Positions 35,249-45,932 of a stretch of DNA of 64,000 nt are shown here, piece by piece. Each line of letters begins with the position of its first letter. Within the stretch, counting starts at the first letter, position 1. This stretch comes from Diplocarpon mali (taxonomy: Eukaryota > Ascomycota > Leotiomycetes > Helotiales > Drepanopezizaceae). The stretch lies in contig JAENRP010000141.1 in the NCBI GenBank assembly GCA_024741835.1, forward strand, positions 36,090-100,089, written 5' to 3'. The notes beneath the pieces are model-generated. The model was not told where the DNA came from. It did no database searches and saw only the letters and a list, made by a program, of their open reading frames with translations. The position numbers and the translations under genes were made by a program.

Positions 35249-38200
35249 ATGACATCCCGCGGCTCGACAACCACAACCACAACCACAACTACAACCACAA
35301 CTATCCCCATACCCACACCCACACCCACACCCAGGCCCCCGCTGACACCCGCGCCCGCGTCTGCCTCGGCCCACCGTCAACAGCAAAATGGCTCGCTTAT
35401 AGAAGACAGAGACATCCCACTGTCTGCCTATCGAACCCATGGCCCCGACAACGACGACGACGACGACGACGACGACCGTGACTCCGACCCCGACCCCGAT
35501 TCCGACGCTGCCATCCTTCGGCGCTGGAGACGAGACGCCGATGATGAAGACGCCGATCCGCCGCCCATGTACCCTCTCCGCAGACTCGGAGAAATGATGT
35601 CCAAGGCACCTCTGCTGCTGCGCTCCTCGCCGGGCTTTGGCACCGGCTCCTATGGAGCGGCGCCCGTGGGAGCGTCGACCGACACCAGCGACGAGGACGA
35701 CGCAGTTGTGGCGAGGACACGGCGGAAGAAGCAGTCAGGTCTGAGGAATGCCATCAGTTCGGGGACCCTGGGCTCGACGCGGAGGAGAGCCTCCAGCACG
35801 ATGCACACGTCGGACAGCGAGGAGATGCCGCTCGGGCGGAGGGCGAGCAGAGCCATTCCCATCCCATGCACAGAGCAGCAAGATGCCGATGCCGATGCCG
35901 ATGCCGATGCCGATGCCAGTTCCGAGTCCGATTCCGAGGAGGCGGTCGACGATGCCTTGACGACGAATGACGAAGATCCCCCAGACAACTCTGCCTACTC
36001 CCAGGTGCGCGCCTCGGTCTCGGCCGTCGACAACACGACCCTCTCCATCAACACGCCTCGGATGTGGGTGCTGTCCCTCCTCTTTGCTGTCCTTGGATCG
36101 TCCACGAATCTCTTCTTCTCTCTACGATACCCCAGCGTTGCCATCACGCCGGTCATTGCATTGCTACTGGTCCATCCCCTCGGTCTGCTGTGGGACCGGA
36201 TACTGAAACGGCGAGACGATCCTGGCGAGGAGTTTGTCGACGGCGTGAGAACGAGCGCGAATCACGAAATCATACAGCAGGGCACCTTGCGGAGGCTGCG
36301 GTTGTGGCTCGGCCAGGGGAGCTGGAATGAAAAGGAGCATAGCTGTGTGTACATCAGCAGCAATGTGTCGTTTGGCTTTGCGTTTGCGACGGATGTCATT
36401 GTGGAGCAGACCCATTTCTACCACCAGAAGGTCAGCATCACCTATCAACTGCTGCTGATCCTGTCGACCCAGATTCTTGGGTACACGTTCGCCGGGCTTA
36501 CGAGGCGGTTTCTCGTCCGGCCGGGCGGCATGATCTGGCCCGGCACCTTGATGTCTGCGGCCATGTTCACCACGCTGCACAAGGAGGAGAATACGATTGC
36601 CAACGGCTGGAGCATCACGAGGTGGAAGTTCTTCTTCGTAGTCTGGGCTTCGTCCTTTGCCTTTTATTTTCTTCCGGGCCTCCTCGTGCCCGCGTTGAGC
36701 TACTTCTCAGCCGTGACTTGGCTTTTCCCCAAGAGCGTCGTGGTGGCGAATCTGTTTGGTGTGGCGTCTGGTCTCGGGCTCTTCCCCGTCACATTCGACT
36801 GGGCGCAGATCGCATACATAGGCTCCCCACTCCTGACGCCGTTCTGGGCGGCTATGAACGTCGTCGGAGGGCTTGTCATTGTCATGTGGGTGGTCGCACC
36901 CGTCGCATACTACAAGAACCTCTTCTTTTCCTCGTACATGCCCATTCTTTCGTCGTCTGTCTTTGACAATACCGGCAACATCTACGATGTCAGCAAGATC
37001 TTGACTCCTGATTTCCTATTCGATCGCGAAGCATATCACAAGTACAGTAGGGTGTATCTTCCGATCACCTATGTCCTCAGCTATGGGTTGCAGTTTGCTG
37101 CTTTGGCATCCCTGCTGTCACATACTGCGTGTTGGCATGGAAAGGACATTTGGGTCCAGTGGAGGAGATCTCTGAAGGAGGTGGGCGGGGAGTCAAAGAC
37201 GGCATACCAACCGGTGAACGCATCGGGTGGTCGGCTCCGACGATCGGATTCCAACGTGGATAACATCCTCAGCCAGGAGGATGTTCACAATCGCCTGATG
37301 AAGAGGTACAAAGATGCGCCAATGACCTGGTATCTCATGACTTTCGCGAGCATGACTGCGGTGGGTATGTTCGTCGTCGAATAGTAAGTCCCCCGTTCTC
37401 TCTGTTCTGCGCCTCTGACAATCATAGCTACCCCGTGCATCTCCCCTGGTACGGCCTCCTCCTGGCCCTCGGGATCTGCTCCGTCCTTTTCATCCCAATC
37501 GGGATCGTCATGGCTATCACAAACCAGCACAGCAGCATCTACCTGATCTGCCAGCTCGTTTGCGGCGCCGTGTTTCCCGGCCGTCCCGTCGCGAACATGG
37601 TCTTTGTGACCTATGGCTACATCTCCTCCGCCCAAGGAATCAAGTTCTCTGCCGACCTCAAGCTAGGTCACTACATGAAGATCCCACCTCGGATCCTCTT
37701 CTCCGTTCAGATGGCAGCTACCGTGGTATCTTCGTGCACCCAGATCCTGGTGCTGAACTGGATGTTCGCAAACGTACCCGGCATCTGCACGCCGGACGCC
37801 GTCAATGGGTTCGTGTGCCCCATCGCCCGCGTTCACTTCAACGGCAGTATCCTCTGGGGCGTCGTGGGTCCCAAGGAATTCTTCGGCCCCAGTGCCACCT
37901 ACCACGCACTCGTATGGGCCTTTCCCATCGGCGCCATCACACCCATCATCCTGTGGCTCTACGCACGGAACAAGAAAGGCAACATCGTGCGCAAAATCAA
38001 CCTGCCGGTACTCTTTGGCTCTCTCTCCTGGATCCCGCCGGCCACTGGGCTGAACTTCTCGGTGTGGGCGCTCGTCTGCTACCTCTTCAACTACGTGATC
38101 AAGCGGCGAGCAGGAAAGTGGTGGGCCAAGTACACCATGACGCTCTCTGCGGCCCTGGACTCCGGGCTAGCGTTTGGGTTGGTGGTTGTGTTCTTTGGAT

Positions 38201-38331
38201 TTGTGTATCCCGGATGGATGGAGGGCTTCAAGTGGTGGGGGACCGAGGTGTACAAGAGGGGCTGCGACTGGAAAGCATGTCCTTACCAGGTAGTCCCCGA
38301 GGGGACTCACTTTGGGCCTGACACCTGGTAG
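35249..38331 (+). CDS. OPT-family oligopeptide transporter
   Basis: Two exons, 35,249-37,383 and 37,428-38,331. The 44-nt intron has GTAAGT, a CTGAC branch site and TAG, and it removes an apparent TAG stop. The join gives VEYYPVHLPWYGLLLA, a conserved OPT segment; the protein is 1,012 aa. Residues 1-270 are low-complexity and presumably cytosolic: a run of Thr, Pro-Thr repeats, an Asp run and a DADADADADA tract. The first membrane segment starts at about residue 272 (MWVLSLLFAVLGSS), and 14-16 segments follow. KIPPR in LGHYMKIPPRILFS is the family signature. Such transporters import small peptides or related compounds with protons; the substrate cannot be read from sequence. The core length is normal, but the N-terminal extension is unusually long. 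Confidence 0.93.
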
Positions 38332-39789
38332 GCCGTGTTGAGTTGAAGGCATCTATGGGGTTGGGTTGGCTGCTTTTGGCGTTTGAGGACACGCATTCTG
38401 CATTTAACATGCAGTACATATACCAAATGGCATTTTTTGGGAGTCTTGACATTGGATATTCCCGAGGCGATCCATCTATTGCATTTCTGTCCGTTGCAGT
38501 GCAGGGAATCCACTTCAATCCCTCCTGTCTCGCCTAGGCCTAGTGACCAGCGGCTCTACAGGCTTGCAGCCCTTGTGGGAAGCGCCCGGCAGGAGAGGCG
38601 CAGCATCGTTGGGGATCTCTCCGGATATCCGGGCTCAAACCGTGGCCAGCACCGTGGTGTTGGTTCTCGTGCCGAGACGACCTCTGAGCGAGGACGAGCT
38701 TCGCAAGCGAGGGTCGGTGGTCGTTGTAAAACACATGACAAGTTAGTGCGCGCTCTGGAGACTGGTATAGTGTGAATTCAAGGTTTTTCTTTTCTTTTCT
38801 TTTTGAAAGAAAAACCTTGTCTCTTACTGACTTGATCTCCTGCGAAGCTTAGGCCTCTGTCGAGTATTGCACCATCGTCCTGCTTGCTTCCATCTCTCCC
38901 TTTTGATATACTATCTTAGTTTGAAACTATGTAGCATAAGCAAGGAACGCTATAGTCGTATCTTATCCATAGGGAGAAGACCAGCCTGAAGAACTCCTTG
39001 CGCTCTACTCAGTCCTTGGCCTTGCCTAGTTCTCTAGATAAGAGTCTCCCTTTTTATCATAGTTGAAGAAGAGGCTCGCTAGGTCTTCCAGCGTAGACTT
39101 CGTCTCAAGAGAGTGCTTGAAATCAATAGATGAGCGAAGAAGTCGCCTTGGGTCTAACCTGAATCTTTTATGCAAGCTGCCAATGCCTTATGGTCCGTTT
39201 TCGGCTGTTTATTGGTTATTTATCAAGTAGGTCACTGATCATCAGCGGCTATCTAACCTCAACTCTTATTAACTTGCACTAGCTTTGCAATATACCCTTT
39301 GTCTTTACTCTTTCTTTAAATACCCTCAGCTGCCTTGTTCCTTCTGATAAGTATCGAGTGATTCCTCTCATGATAGGTATGTAGTGTAAATAATCCTAGA
39401 GTATACAAGTAAAGGTCGAAAGTAGAGGGTATTCAAAAAAGGTGAGAGGGAAGAAAAAATGCATCTATAATCAAGAGTGCTTATATCTACTTCCGAAACA
39501 CCTAACAGTAAGCTTTTGAAATCAGAGGGACTGGATCTTAGCTCTGCAGACTCTTAAAAGAGCTAGAGGTTCGTAGGAGGCACCACGTACGGATATTGAG
39601 TCGTCGTCTCCCTTGGCGTTGCGTTCATTGAGTAGTATCCTTGCAATCTGCTGCTTTACACCTTCTTAATAGGTCTTATTTTTCATCTCAAGATGGGATT
39701 CAAGCACGGACGGGTTTCACGCGAGTAAAAACAGCAGTCGAGGTCTAGATTGATGAACGCCACGGAGACTTGTAAGATAGGATGTCGAA
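38332..39789. other. Intergenic region without a recognised gene
   Basis: Between the OPT stop and the GH3 relic. Open frames here are short and mutually inconsistent. It contains a perfect hairpin at 38,779-38,819. At about 39,000-39,180 the minus strand has a coding-like stretch of some 45 codons, broken by stops and not identifiable. Confidence 0.5.
38779..38819. repeat. Perfect 14-bp inverted repeat (hairpin)
   Basis: Left arm CAAGGTTTTTCTTT at 38,779-38,792, right arm AAAGAAAAACCTTG at 38,806-38,819, with a 13-nt pyrimidine-rich loop. It lies about 450 bp downstream of the OPT stop. It could be a transcript hairpin or a transposon footprint. Confidence 0.7.
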
Positions 39790-40500
39790 GCTTCTTGAGT
39801 TCTCTTCTATACCGATCGTGATCTGTTGGCTTCCCAGCCCTCCGACCTCTGTGCCGTCGCGGTCGCAGGGGTTGGTCACCGTCACGGACGCGGTGACGGT
39901 GTCGGCGGCCGAGGCGCGGGCCGGAAGTCGATGTGTTCCTTCGGGTGGATCTTCGACGCGGTCTCGTCGGCGGAGATGGAGGAGGAGGAGGAGGAGGAGG
40001 AGGAGGAGAAGGAGGAGGAGAATGAGGAGGAGGAGAAGAAGAAGAGACTGGACTTATATAGAGGTTGATGGCTTCCTGGTGCAGCGGCTTCTCCCGGCAC
40101 ATCTTGAAAGCATGGCAGAGCCGCTCCGTCGCCCGTCACCTAGTACTCGTAGCCCCACTCCGGAGCATGCTGGTCATGATGTGGTCGTTCGCAATGAGCG
40201 GCACGCCGTCATAGTCCGAGGAGAGCGACATGATGGAGCAGGCCTGGCATCCATAATCTGGCGCCGGCGGTGTTGTGCACGAGGGAGTCCTGGACCTTCG
40301 TCACCCCTGCCTGATCTATTGCTGGGGCACCGGGGAGCCTACGTAGAACTGGCCGGCTCCATTCGCCATATTCCAGGCCAGGCCGGTCGCAACGAAAGCA
40401 CTGGTCGTGACGTTGATCCAATTACCGAAATCTCTTCGGACGAGCTGGGCGGTCTTGTCCTCGATTATCATGCGCGAGAGGAGGTCTGCATGATAGAGGT
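39790..40500 (-). pseudogene. Relic of a GH3 beta-glucosidase/beta-xylosidase-like gene
   Basis: Three blocks of one GH3 enzyme survive in order on the minus strand. Near 40,490-40,330 is the N-terminal block (LLSRMIIEDKTAQLV, then GNWINVTTSAF and GQFYVGSPVP). Near 40,240-40,050, in shifted frames, are SDYDGVPLIANDHIMTSMLR, a WGYEY-stop and MCREKPLHQEAINLY, the region around the catalytic-Asp motif of the family. Near 39,960-39,840 are SKIHPKEHIDF and then ADTVTASVTVTNPCDRDGTE, the C-terminal fibronectin-III-like domain. Large parts of the normal 750-850-aa enzyme are missing, with frameshifts and stops between the pieces. A GAG microsatellite at 39,978-40,046 sits at one deletion junction. 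It is clearly dead. The stops are not mainly RIP-type. Confidence 0.75.
39978..40046. repeat. (GAG)n microsatellite
   Basis: About 69 bp of near-perfect GGA/GAG triplets, embedded in the GH3 relic between its catalytic-region block and its C-terminal block. It creates long Glu- or Ser-rich spurious open frames on both strands. Confidence 0.9.
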
Positions 40501-41077
40501 GGGAGGTGGGAGGCGAGGGTCGCTTTGGGGGGCGGAGGCGGCGACTGGAGCAATGTTGACTTTCGCCTGGCCTGCAAGCGATACACGCGGAACCAGGCTC
40601 GAACAGCCCACAGAACTTACGAATCAAAACACCAAAACAAGTCTCGGAAGTGGAGATGAATGCCAGTCTCACGACTGACAAGCCCTGCAAGTGCAGTCAT
40701 GCGTAGCGAGTGTCGGTGTACCGGTCTTTTGCGGTGAGCAAGGGGTTTGCTCGAACCAACGCGACTCGAGAGAGACTCGTCGCAGAAACATCACACAGAG
40801 ATCGACTAAAGATAGAAGATGCTGCCAACTCAAACCACTTGGGTCCTACCGAGAAGTGTATTGGTAGAGTTCATACCTCATGACAAAGCCGTTCTTTCCA
40901 TACCTTATGACAAAGCTACACCCTGAAACCCTATTACCAGCTTTGATACTCCCAGCGTCAAACCAGCACCGCAGTCTCACAACCCTCCACAGCAGCAGGA
41001 TGCAGGTGACGAAATCATACGGATCCAGGTTATCCCATAGGATCAAACTACCATGACCTTCCCCTGGGATGCAAAGC
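40501..41077. other. Intergenic region, no recognised gene
   Basis: Lies between the start of the GH3 relic and the 3' end of the wall-protein gene. Overlapping short frames have no conserved motif. It probably contains the former GH3 promoter and the 3' untranslated region of the wall-protein gene. Confidence 0.5.
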
Positions 41078-43354
41078 TCAAAGACCCCAGCCCAAGACAA
41101 CGATGCACAGCAAGCCGGCGCCCGAGACAGCCGCCCACGACTCCCCGACGCTCGCCCCCACCGCTCGCTGAGTCGCAGGGGTAGCCGACGCGCCCTCGGC
41201 TCCCGTCTCGGCGGCGGTGGGAGTGTCGGCTGCAGTGCCAGTCGCAGTTGCAGTCGCAGCCGGGACGCCGTCCAAGACACTGGATATGATACCCCCCCGC
41301 CCCGTCGACCGAGTCGGCGTCACCGTCGCCGCGCTCTCGACGAGCTGCGACCCGCCAGACGCGAGGCCGAGAGACGACGCGCCGGGCGCGTGCGTCTGTC
41401 CTGCGACCGCGTCGGCCGAGATCCCGAGCGTGACAGCTGGCAGCCTGGGCGTCGCCGGCCGGAGGAGGGTGGCGCTTGACCCTCCGACGACTAGCACCGG
41501 GCCTGCGCCGGTGTGCAGGGCGATGACGGTCGTCGCGGCTCCTGAGCCGATAGTTATACTGGATCCAGGGGCGAGCGTCTGCCCCTCGATCATGTACCGA
41601 GACGCGGAATCAGCGGAGAAAGTCGACGATCCGATCGTCAGGGCAGGAGGAGGGGGTGTTGCGGGCCGGGCAAGGGTGGCACTTGAGTTTTCGATGACCA
41701 GCACCGTACCTGGCTCGCTCGTCTGCAGAGCTATAACGGTTGTGGAAGCCCCCGAGCCTATGGTCAGCCTAGAACCAGGGGCGAGGGTTTGGCCCTCGAA
41801 CACGAACCGAGAGGCAGAATCAGCGGAGAGAGTCAACGATCCGATCGTGATGACGGGAGCTCCCGTAGCTTTCAGAGTAAAACTCGAGTCTCCTACGACC
41901 AGGACGGCGGTTGGGGCGCTGGTCTGGAGAGCTACAACCGTTGCGGAGGTTCCTGATCCCAGCGTGATAGAGGAGCCGGGTGCGAGCGTTTGGTCGGCGA
42001 TGATGAAAAGCGAGGCTGAGTTGGCGGTGATGATCGCGGATCCTACGGTGATGACCGCACCGGTAGGGCCGGAGATGGATCTGCTAGGTGAGTGATTAGC
42101 CTGCGGAGCAGCGGTTGCGTCGGGAAGAGGAGTCGACGAGGCGTTTGTTGTCTCGCTTGCGGTAGCGAGGCTGGATGAACGGGCTGGGTCAGGTGTGGCC
42201 ACCGAGCTCTGAGCTGGTACCGGCAAGGAGCTTTCACTTTCGCTTGGTTTTTGCTCCAACTGCGAATCTTGGGCCTGTGCTGCAAGCGCGCCAGATACTG
42301 AAGTGCTCGGTTGCGCCGTGCTCTGTGGCGTAGATCCAGGGGAGGTGTTTCCAGGGTGGAGGCTCTGCGACGATGACATCTGCTCCTGTAGGGCGGTGCC
42401 CGTCGCAGAAAGGACAGTTTTCGGCGTGCTCGCCGGCTCAGCCGAAGTCGAACTACCCGTTGGTAGACTCGATATTGTCGTCGTCCTCGTCGCTAAGATA
42501 TGTCCTGGGTAAGCCGCCACGCCACTGGCCGGTGCAACCTCAAAAGCAGTGGTAGTGCAACGTGTATATGGGCATCCCCCGTACTCAATACTGAGCGTCT
42601 GATTTGACCAGAGCGATGATACCTGGGCGGCTTGAAACACTGTATACCCTTGTCCGTGGACGCCGACTAATGTGTACAGCCAGCCGCGGGAATCTTCAAC
42701 ATCCAGGTCCCCAGTCTGCACGAATGGGGTGTGTGTTGGTGTTGGCGAGTAAGTGGACTGTCCGAAGCAGCAGGTGGTGTTGCTATCAATGGTGGTAGGG
42801 AGAATCGCATTCCACCGTAGAGATGCTGCGGCCTCGAAATAGTTTGTTGGGTAAGTACTGCTCTGTCAGTCGCCGTTGGAAGCAGTTTAGCTGGAGCAGC
42901 TTACACGGTCACGTTAGACACGACTTGGGTGACTGTCCCAGCCGCGTTCGTATTCGTCCGTGTGAGCAGCGTCACAGTGCCGTTGATCTCGTAGTCTGTA
43001 TGGTATATCGTAGTTGAGATTGTCTTGTTGGTGGCTTCGTTGACGGTAACCATCACCGTTCCTACGGTCGTAGGAATTATAAACTGGGACCATGTTGACG
43101 AGTCAACCATGAGAAAAGGCCCCTGGGTCGAGGAGAAAGAAGATACTGCAGGTGCAGAACTGGATGGCTTCCTGGTCTTTGTAATGGTCCGGGTCACGGT
43201 AGTGGTCGGTTCGACTGTTGTGGAATTCCTCGAACCTGTAGATGTAAGCCTTGAACCTCTCTCCTTGAGCCTTTCTCTTACGGCGCTGGGCAACTGCTAT
43301 GTGGCCGAACAGCGACAAGCTGGCCATGATCGCAAAGACGTGAAAGCGCGCCAT
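41078..43354 (-). CDS. Secreted Ser/Thr-rich repeat protein, probably GPI-anchored cell-wall protein
   Basis: Three exons on the minus strand: 43,354-43,282, 43,235-42,905 and 42,857-41,078. The introns are 46 and 47 nt (GTAAGA..CAG and GTAAGC..CAG), phases agree and the product is 727 aa. Residues 1-23 form a signal peptide (MARFHVFAIMASLSLFGHI, then AVAQ). An N-terminal domain with paired Cys residues follows (NTTCCFG and YGGCPYTRC). A Ser/Thr/Pro-rich stalk comes next, then three full and one degenerate repeat of about 65-70 residues (about 401-640) built on TIGS, ADSASR, GQTLAPGSSITIGSG and TTVIALQTS. The C-terminus ends in a hydrophobic tail (GAGLLCIVVLGWGL) after small residues, as GPI signals do. 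It likely acts at the cell surface; the ligand is unknown. It is divergent from the pepsin-like gene. Confidence 0.85.
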
Positions 43355-43730
43355 CTTTGCAAGATACCCAAATGTGACAATACGATTCAAGAGATTTTTC
43401 CACACAAGATGGGCGTTGAAGACATAAGCAGCCTCGCCCACGAGTTCAAATATCGAAGGAAGGTCAGCAAGCCGGATGTTGTTCTCGTTCAGCTGAGAGC
43501 GCCGCATGCCACCCGATGTGCAGCTTACCACCTCCGGGCACATTGAGTGGCTACTGCTTGTTGTCTTCCGGTCAGGCTCTCGGTGTCCGAAATGCTGAGT
43601 CTTCCATGCAGCGTTCCGTCGCATAGCGTTGTACAATGGTGACTTATGGGGGCTGAGATCCAGAATCTGTGAAGCCTCTCTGTACGCATTACAACCTCTC
43701 CCTTGAGACCAACGACTGGGCGGCGACAAA
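43355..43730. promoter_or_regulatory. Shared divergent promoter, wall protein / pepsin-like gene
   Basis: Only 376 bp separate the two start codons on opposite strands, so both promoters must lie here or overlap the leaders. I see no strong TATA box. A further 5' exon of the pepsin-like gene, carrying its signal peptide, may also be hidden here. Confidence 0.45.
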
Positions 43731-45443
43731 ATGATAGCTCCTCCAGCACCGAAGCCCTTGAGTATCTCTCCTTCACTATATTGGTGAGAAGTCCAGCATC
43801 TCGTGTATGTATTTCGCTGATACGCGCAGGGACGGCGACGACGGGCTCTGGTCGACCTTCCAAATCCAAGTCGGAACCCCAGGTCAGACAGTCAGGCTTC
43901 TCCCGGGCACATCAGCCAGCGCCGGCTCGACGATATGGGTGGTGAGTCTTCGTTTCTGGCATAAAATGAATGGATTGCCTCGACTCACGTCAACAAGGTG
44001 ATCCCCCCGGGATGCGTCGACGTGAATCCTTCACTTGAAAACTGCGAGAATGAGCGCGGATATCTCTTCCAGAGCAATCTCTCCACGAGCTGGACCACGC
44101 AGGGACTGCAGAACGGTGTAGATGGCGCCATCTTTTCCTTGAACACGTTCGAGGAGAGTCTCCTGGGAAAGTCTGGGAATGGATCGTATGGATACGACAC
44201 CATCAATCTGGGGATCCCCGGCGCGGGACTACCACGTCTGGAAAGACAAGTCGTCGCAGGAATATGGACTGACGACTTCTTTCTCGGCAGCCTCGGCCTC
44301 AGCCCCGTGCCTTTCAACTTTACGAACCTGAACAACCCACAGCCAAGTATGCTCAGCAGCCTCTACCACCAGTCTCTGGTCCCGAGTCGAAGTTGGGCGT
44401 ACACGGCGGGAGCGCATTACAAGAGCCCGCCCGTCTTTGGAAGCTTGACACTGGGTGGGTTTGACACGACCAGATTCGAGCCAAACAACCTCAGCTTCGC
44501 GTTCGGGGCCGACTTTTCAAGAGACCTGCTCGTGAGCTTGCAGGCTGTAACGTATGATACAGCCGGGAGCTCGCCGTTGCTCGCCAGCAGCATTGATGTA
44601 TATATCGACTCGATGGTAACCGAAATTTGGCTGCCTGTCATTGTGTGCGAAGCCTTCGCCCAGCAGTTTGACCTCACGTGGAATGAGCATGGCCAGCTGT
44701 ATCTGGTCACCGAGGACTCGCACGCTGCGTTGGTCAAGCAGAATCCGACTTTCACATTCCAGATCGGACGGGCCGGTGGTGGCGGCGAGACTGTTGATAT
44801 TGTTCTGCCGTACGCAGCGTTTGATCTGGTCCTCACTGCGCCGATTGTGGGTAACGACACGCGCTACTTTCCGCTCAAGCAGGCCCAAAATACTTCGCAG
44901 TATACTCTTGGGAGGATGTTCTTGCAAGAGGCCTATGTGATTGCAGACTATGAGAGGCATAACTTTTCCCTTTCTCAGGCATTGTTTCCTGCTACGACTG
45001 TGGGAAGCAACACCATCGCTATTGATCCTTTACCTGCAGAGAACGGCACAAATGCGATCGCAGGTACCACCAAAAGTCATAGGCTTGGAGCTGGGGCTAT
45101 AGCTGGCATTGCGGTTGGGTGTATTGCTGCTGTGGCGTTGCTGGCCATCGTGGCTTTCTCATCGTACAAGAAAAAGAAAAGTCGCCATGAGCTGGATGAT
45201 ACTAGTAGACCACGGCTAGAGGAAGAAGAGGCAGCCCAGAACGTCCTGAATTGGCCGCCCGCAGAGGCAAAACCCGCTGTCCCTGAGATGGATGAGCAAC
45301 GTCCGGGTCCTCTCGAGCTACATTCCCAGGAGAGTCACTGGGAACGGCACGAATTGGGGCAGGAAAACATAACGTGCGAGCTAGACGGCACCGGGATTAC
45401 TGTAGAGGGACAGAAAGGCAAAAGATTCAGCTGGGAAAATTGA
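43731..45443 (+). CDS. Pepsin-fold (A1-type) single-pass membrane protein lacking the first catalytic Asp
   Basis: Exons 43,731-43,783, 43,830-43,941 and 43,998-45,443, with introns of 46 nt (GTGAGA..CAG) and 56 nt (GTGAGT..AAG). The product is 536 aa. The join reads PLSISPSLYWDGDDGLWSTF and then QIQVGTPGQTVRLLPGTS, the N-lobe start of fungal pepsin-like proteins. Where active enzymes have DTG there is LLPGTS (about residues 41-46), so the first Asp is absent. The second-lobe motif is YIDS with Asp at about 259. Many N-glycosylation sites follow. There is a membrane helix at about 419-444 (IAGIAVGCIAAVALLAIV) and then a basic, charged tail of about 90 residues. It is probably a non-catalytic surface receptor-like or structural homologue. 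The ATG at 43,731 gives no signal peptide, so an upstream exon is likely missing from this model. Confidence 0.8.
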
Positions 45444-45932
45444 ACGACTTGCTTTTCTGAATCGTCGTACCCTCGCACGAACTGCTTCTCGGGGCTCCAT
45501 CTTCATGAATTGCAACAGTAAGAAATGCGACTCCAGGAAGAGATGAGACTGTAGGTCTCCAACAAGTGGGGTTTCGAATTTGACTCTTGGACGAGACTCG
45601 CTTGATTCTCGCAAGATACATAAAAGTATGGTTTGCCCGAGGTGACTTCTGGCTCGCAATTCGGAGGAGCCAGCCAGGCCTTATATAACTTACCGTGTGG
45701 CTAGGAGGGGCCAGAATATAAATTGTAATCATCCAGCTGAAGCCCGCCAGTCGGCAAGGCATCACAACACGAGAGACTGCTCCGCTCAAGACCAGCCGAA
45801 AAAATACCACCCCCACCTAACAAAAAACGAAAGTATCGGTATTGATCGCTGAGACTGTGTGAACCTAGAACCTATAACCAGACCCGCAAACGCCACGCAC
45901 CGCTGGATATGTGAACTGTACAAGCAAAACAT
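45444..45932. other. Tail-to-tail intergenic region
   Basis: Both neighbours end here (pepsin-like gene from the left, GRAM-VASt gene from the right), so the 489 bp should hold two 3' untranslated regions. The frames present are antisense noise. No terminator motif stands out. Confidence 0.5.

Noticed and set aside
36164..36580. Minus-strand frames opposite the OPT gene
   Set aside because: Shadow frames of a strongly supported, conserved membrane protein.
39782..40678. 298-codon plus-strand frame rich in Arg and Glu
   Set aside because: It is antisense to the GH3 relic and owes its length to the GAG microsatellite; no motif.
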